Origin: Diadema setosum | Lineage: Eukaryota; Echinodermata; Echinoidea; Diadematoida; Diadematidae | Reading direction: 5' to 3' | Length of the DNA: 64,000 bases | NCBI RefSeq assembly: GCF_964275005.1 | Contig: NC_092705.1 | Coordinates: 24,532,673-24,596,672, forward strand | Part shown: piece after piece, positions 63,541 to 64,000 of the stretch | How the letters are laid out: each line of letters begins with the position of its first letter | Position numbering within the stretch: the stretch's first letter is position 1 | Notes under the pieces: model-generated | Seen by the model: only the letters and a program-made list of their open reading frames with translations | Database searches by the model: none | What the model was told of the DNA's origin: nothing | Program-made: the position numbers and the translations under genes

Positions 63541-64000
63541 TTATGCCTCCGCCAACGAAGTGGCCGGAGGCATTATGTTTTCGGGTCGTCCGTCCGTCCG
63601 TACGTCCGTACATCCGTACGTCCCGTTTTGTTTTTGTCGATATCTCAAGAACCGTGTGGTGGTTTTGCATCAAACTTGGTATGAGGGTATATCCCTGGGG
63701 GATGATACTTTGTGTGGATTTTAGGGTCACAGGGTCAAAGGTCAAAGGTCACAGGTTATTTTGTGAAAAAAAAATTGAAATTTCATGTTTTTCTCCATAT
63801 CTCGCAAATGGTTCAAGGTATCTTCATGGAACTTAGTATATATGCTTGTACCGATGGGCAGTGATTATCTAGGGAAGTTGTGGGTCATGGTTCAAAGGTC
63901 AGGGGGTCAAAGGTCAAGGTCAACTCCTCAAAATATCACTACTTTCCTTATGGTTATGCAATGCCTGAAGGTTTTTTTTTTTTTTTTTTTAACTTGATGT
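63541..64000 (+). repeat. Dispersed repeat with CCTCCGCCAACG start and AGGTCA runs (cut by window end)
   Basis: Starts ATGCCTCCGCCAACGAAGTG with GGCCGGAGGCATTATGTTTT complementing it, then TCCGTCCGTACGTCCGTACA, then TCGATATCTCAAGAACCGTG, then GGTCA hexamer runs (63,724-63,751 and 63,896-63,922). I recall this family as very common in echinoderms and other marine invertebrates. Open frames in it are not genes. Located in intron 5 of TMLHE-like copy 2. Confidence 0.75.

Noticed and set aside
60630-64000. Exons 6 and 7 of TMLHE-like copy 2
   Set aside because: I looked for equivalents of HCLYHDGTGG and NWRLIHGR and found none; the stretch is filled with MITEs and dispersed repeats.

Overview
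The window is AT-rich, intron-rich animal DNA dominated by mobile elements. Its repeats (a family with AGGTCA runs and a CCTCCGCCAACG start, a CTCGCTCGC family, many palindromic TTAA elements, CR1/L2-type LINEs) suggest a marine invertebrate deuterostome. An echinoderm such as a sea urchin is my best guess, from recall of repeat styles rather than a search.

The only host protein genes I can support are two tandem, same-strand copies of a trimethyllysine dioxygenase gene (TMLHE-like, first step of carnitine biosynthesis). Copy 1 runs 22,698-37,342 in seven coding exons. They join in frame to 455 residues, with an arginine-rich presequence, a CxCx2C...H zinc site and the HTD...H iron triad. Copy 2 starts at 53,530; exons 1-5 are present up to 60,629 and the last two exons must lie past the window end. 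Exon sizes and phases match between copies, but identity is patchy by exon, which suggests gene conversion.

Layout: 1-6,870 holds repeats, a fold-back element, a MITE and LINE 3' fragments. 6,872-13,235 is a three-layer nest: an outer palindrome, a TTAA MITE inside it, and a broken Gypsy LTR element (7,427-13,125) inside that. 13.4-17.4 kb is LINE tails, microsatellites and direct repeats. 17.4-22.1 kb is a nearly full-length but frame-broken LINE. 22.7-37.3 kb is TMLHE copy 1, its introns filled with MITEs, a GGTCG fold-back element, CCAACGTTGG arrays, a 160-bp tandem array with a tRNA-like gene inside, and LINE insertions. 37.4-53.5 kb is the intergenic stretch: a 5'-truncated LINE, a large fold-back element (44.1-45.6 kb) with a 93-bp LINE-tail insertion, fragments of L1/Tx1-like LINEs, and a hairpin-rich cluster (48.6-51.1 kb). 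53.5-64 kb is TMLHE copy 2, with four TTAA MITEs packed into 60.8-63.2 kb of its intron 5.

I found no convincing new protein-coding system. The most interesting signals are the mosaic divergence of the two TMLHE copies, a group of non-coding elements whose inverted ends are built from short degenerate sub-repeats, and the dispersed hairpin module near 48.6-51.1 kb. Boundaries and identities were worked out by eye.
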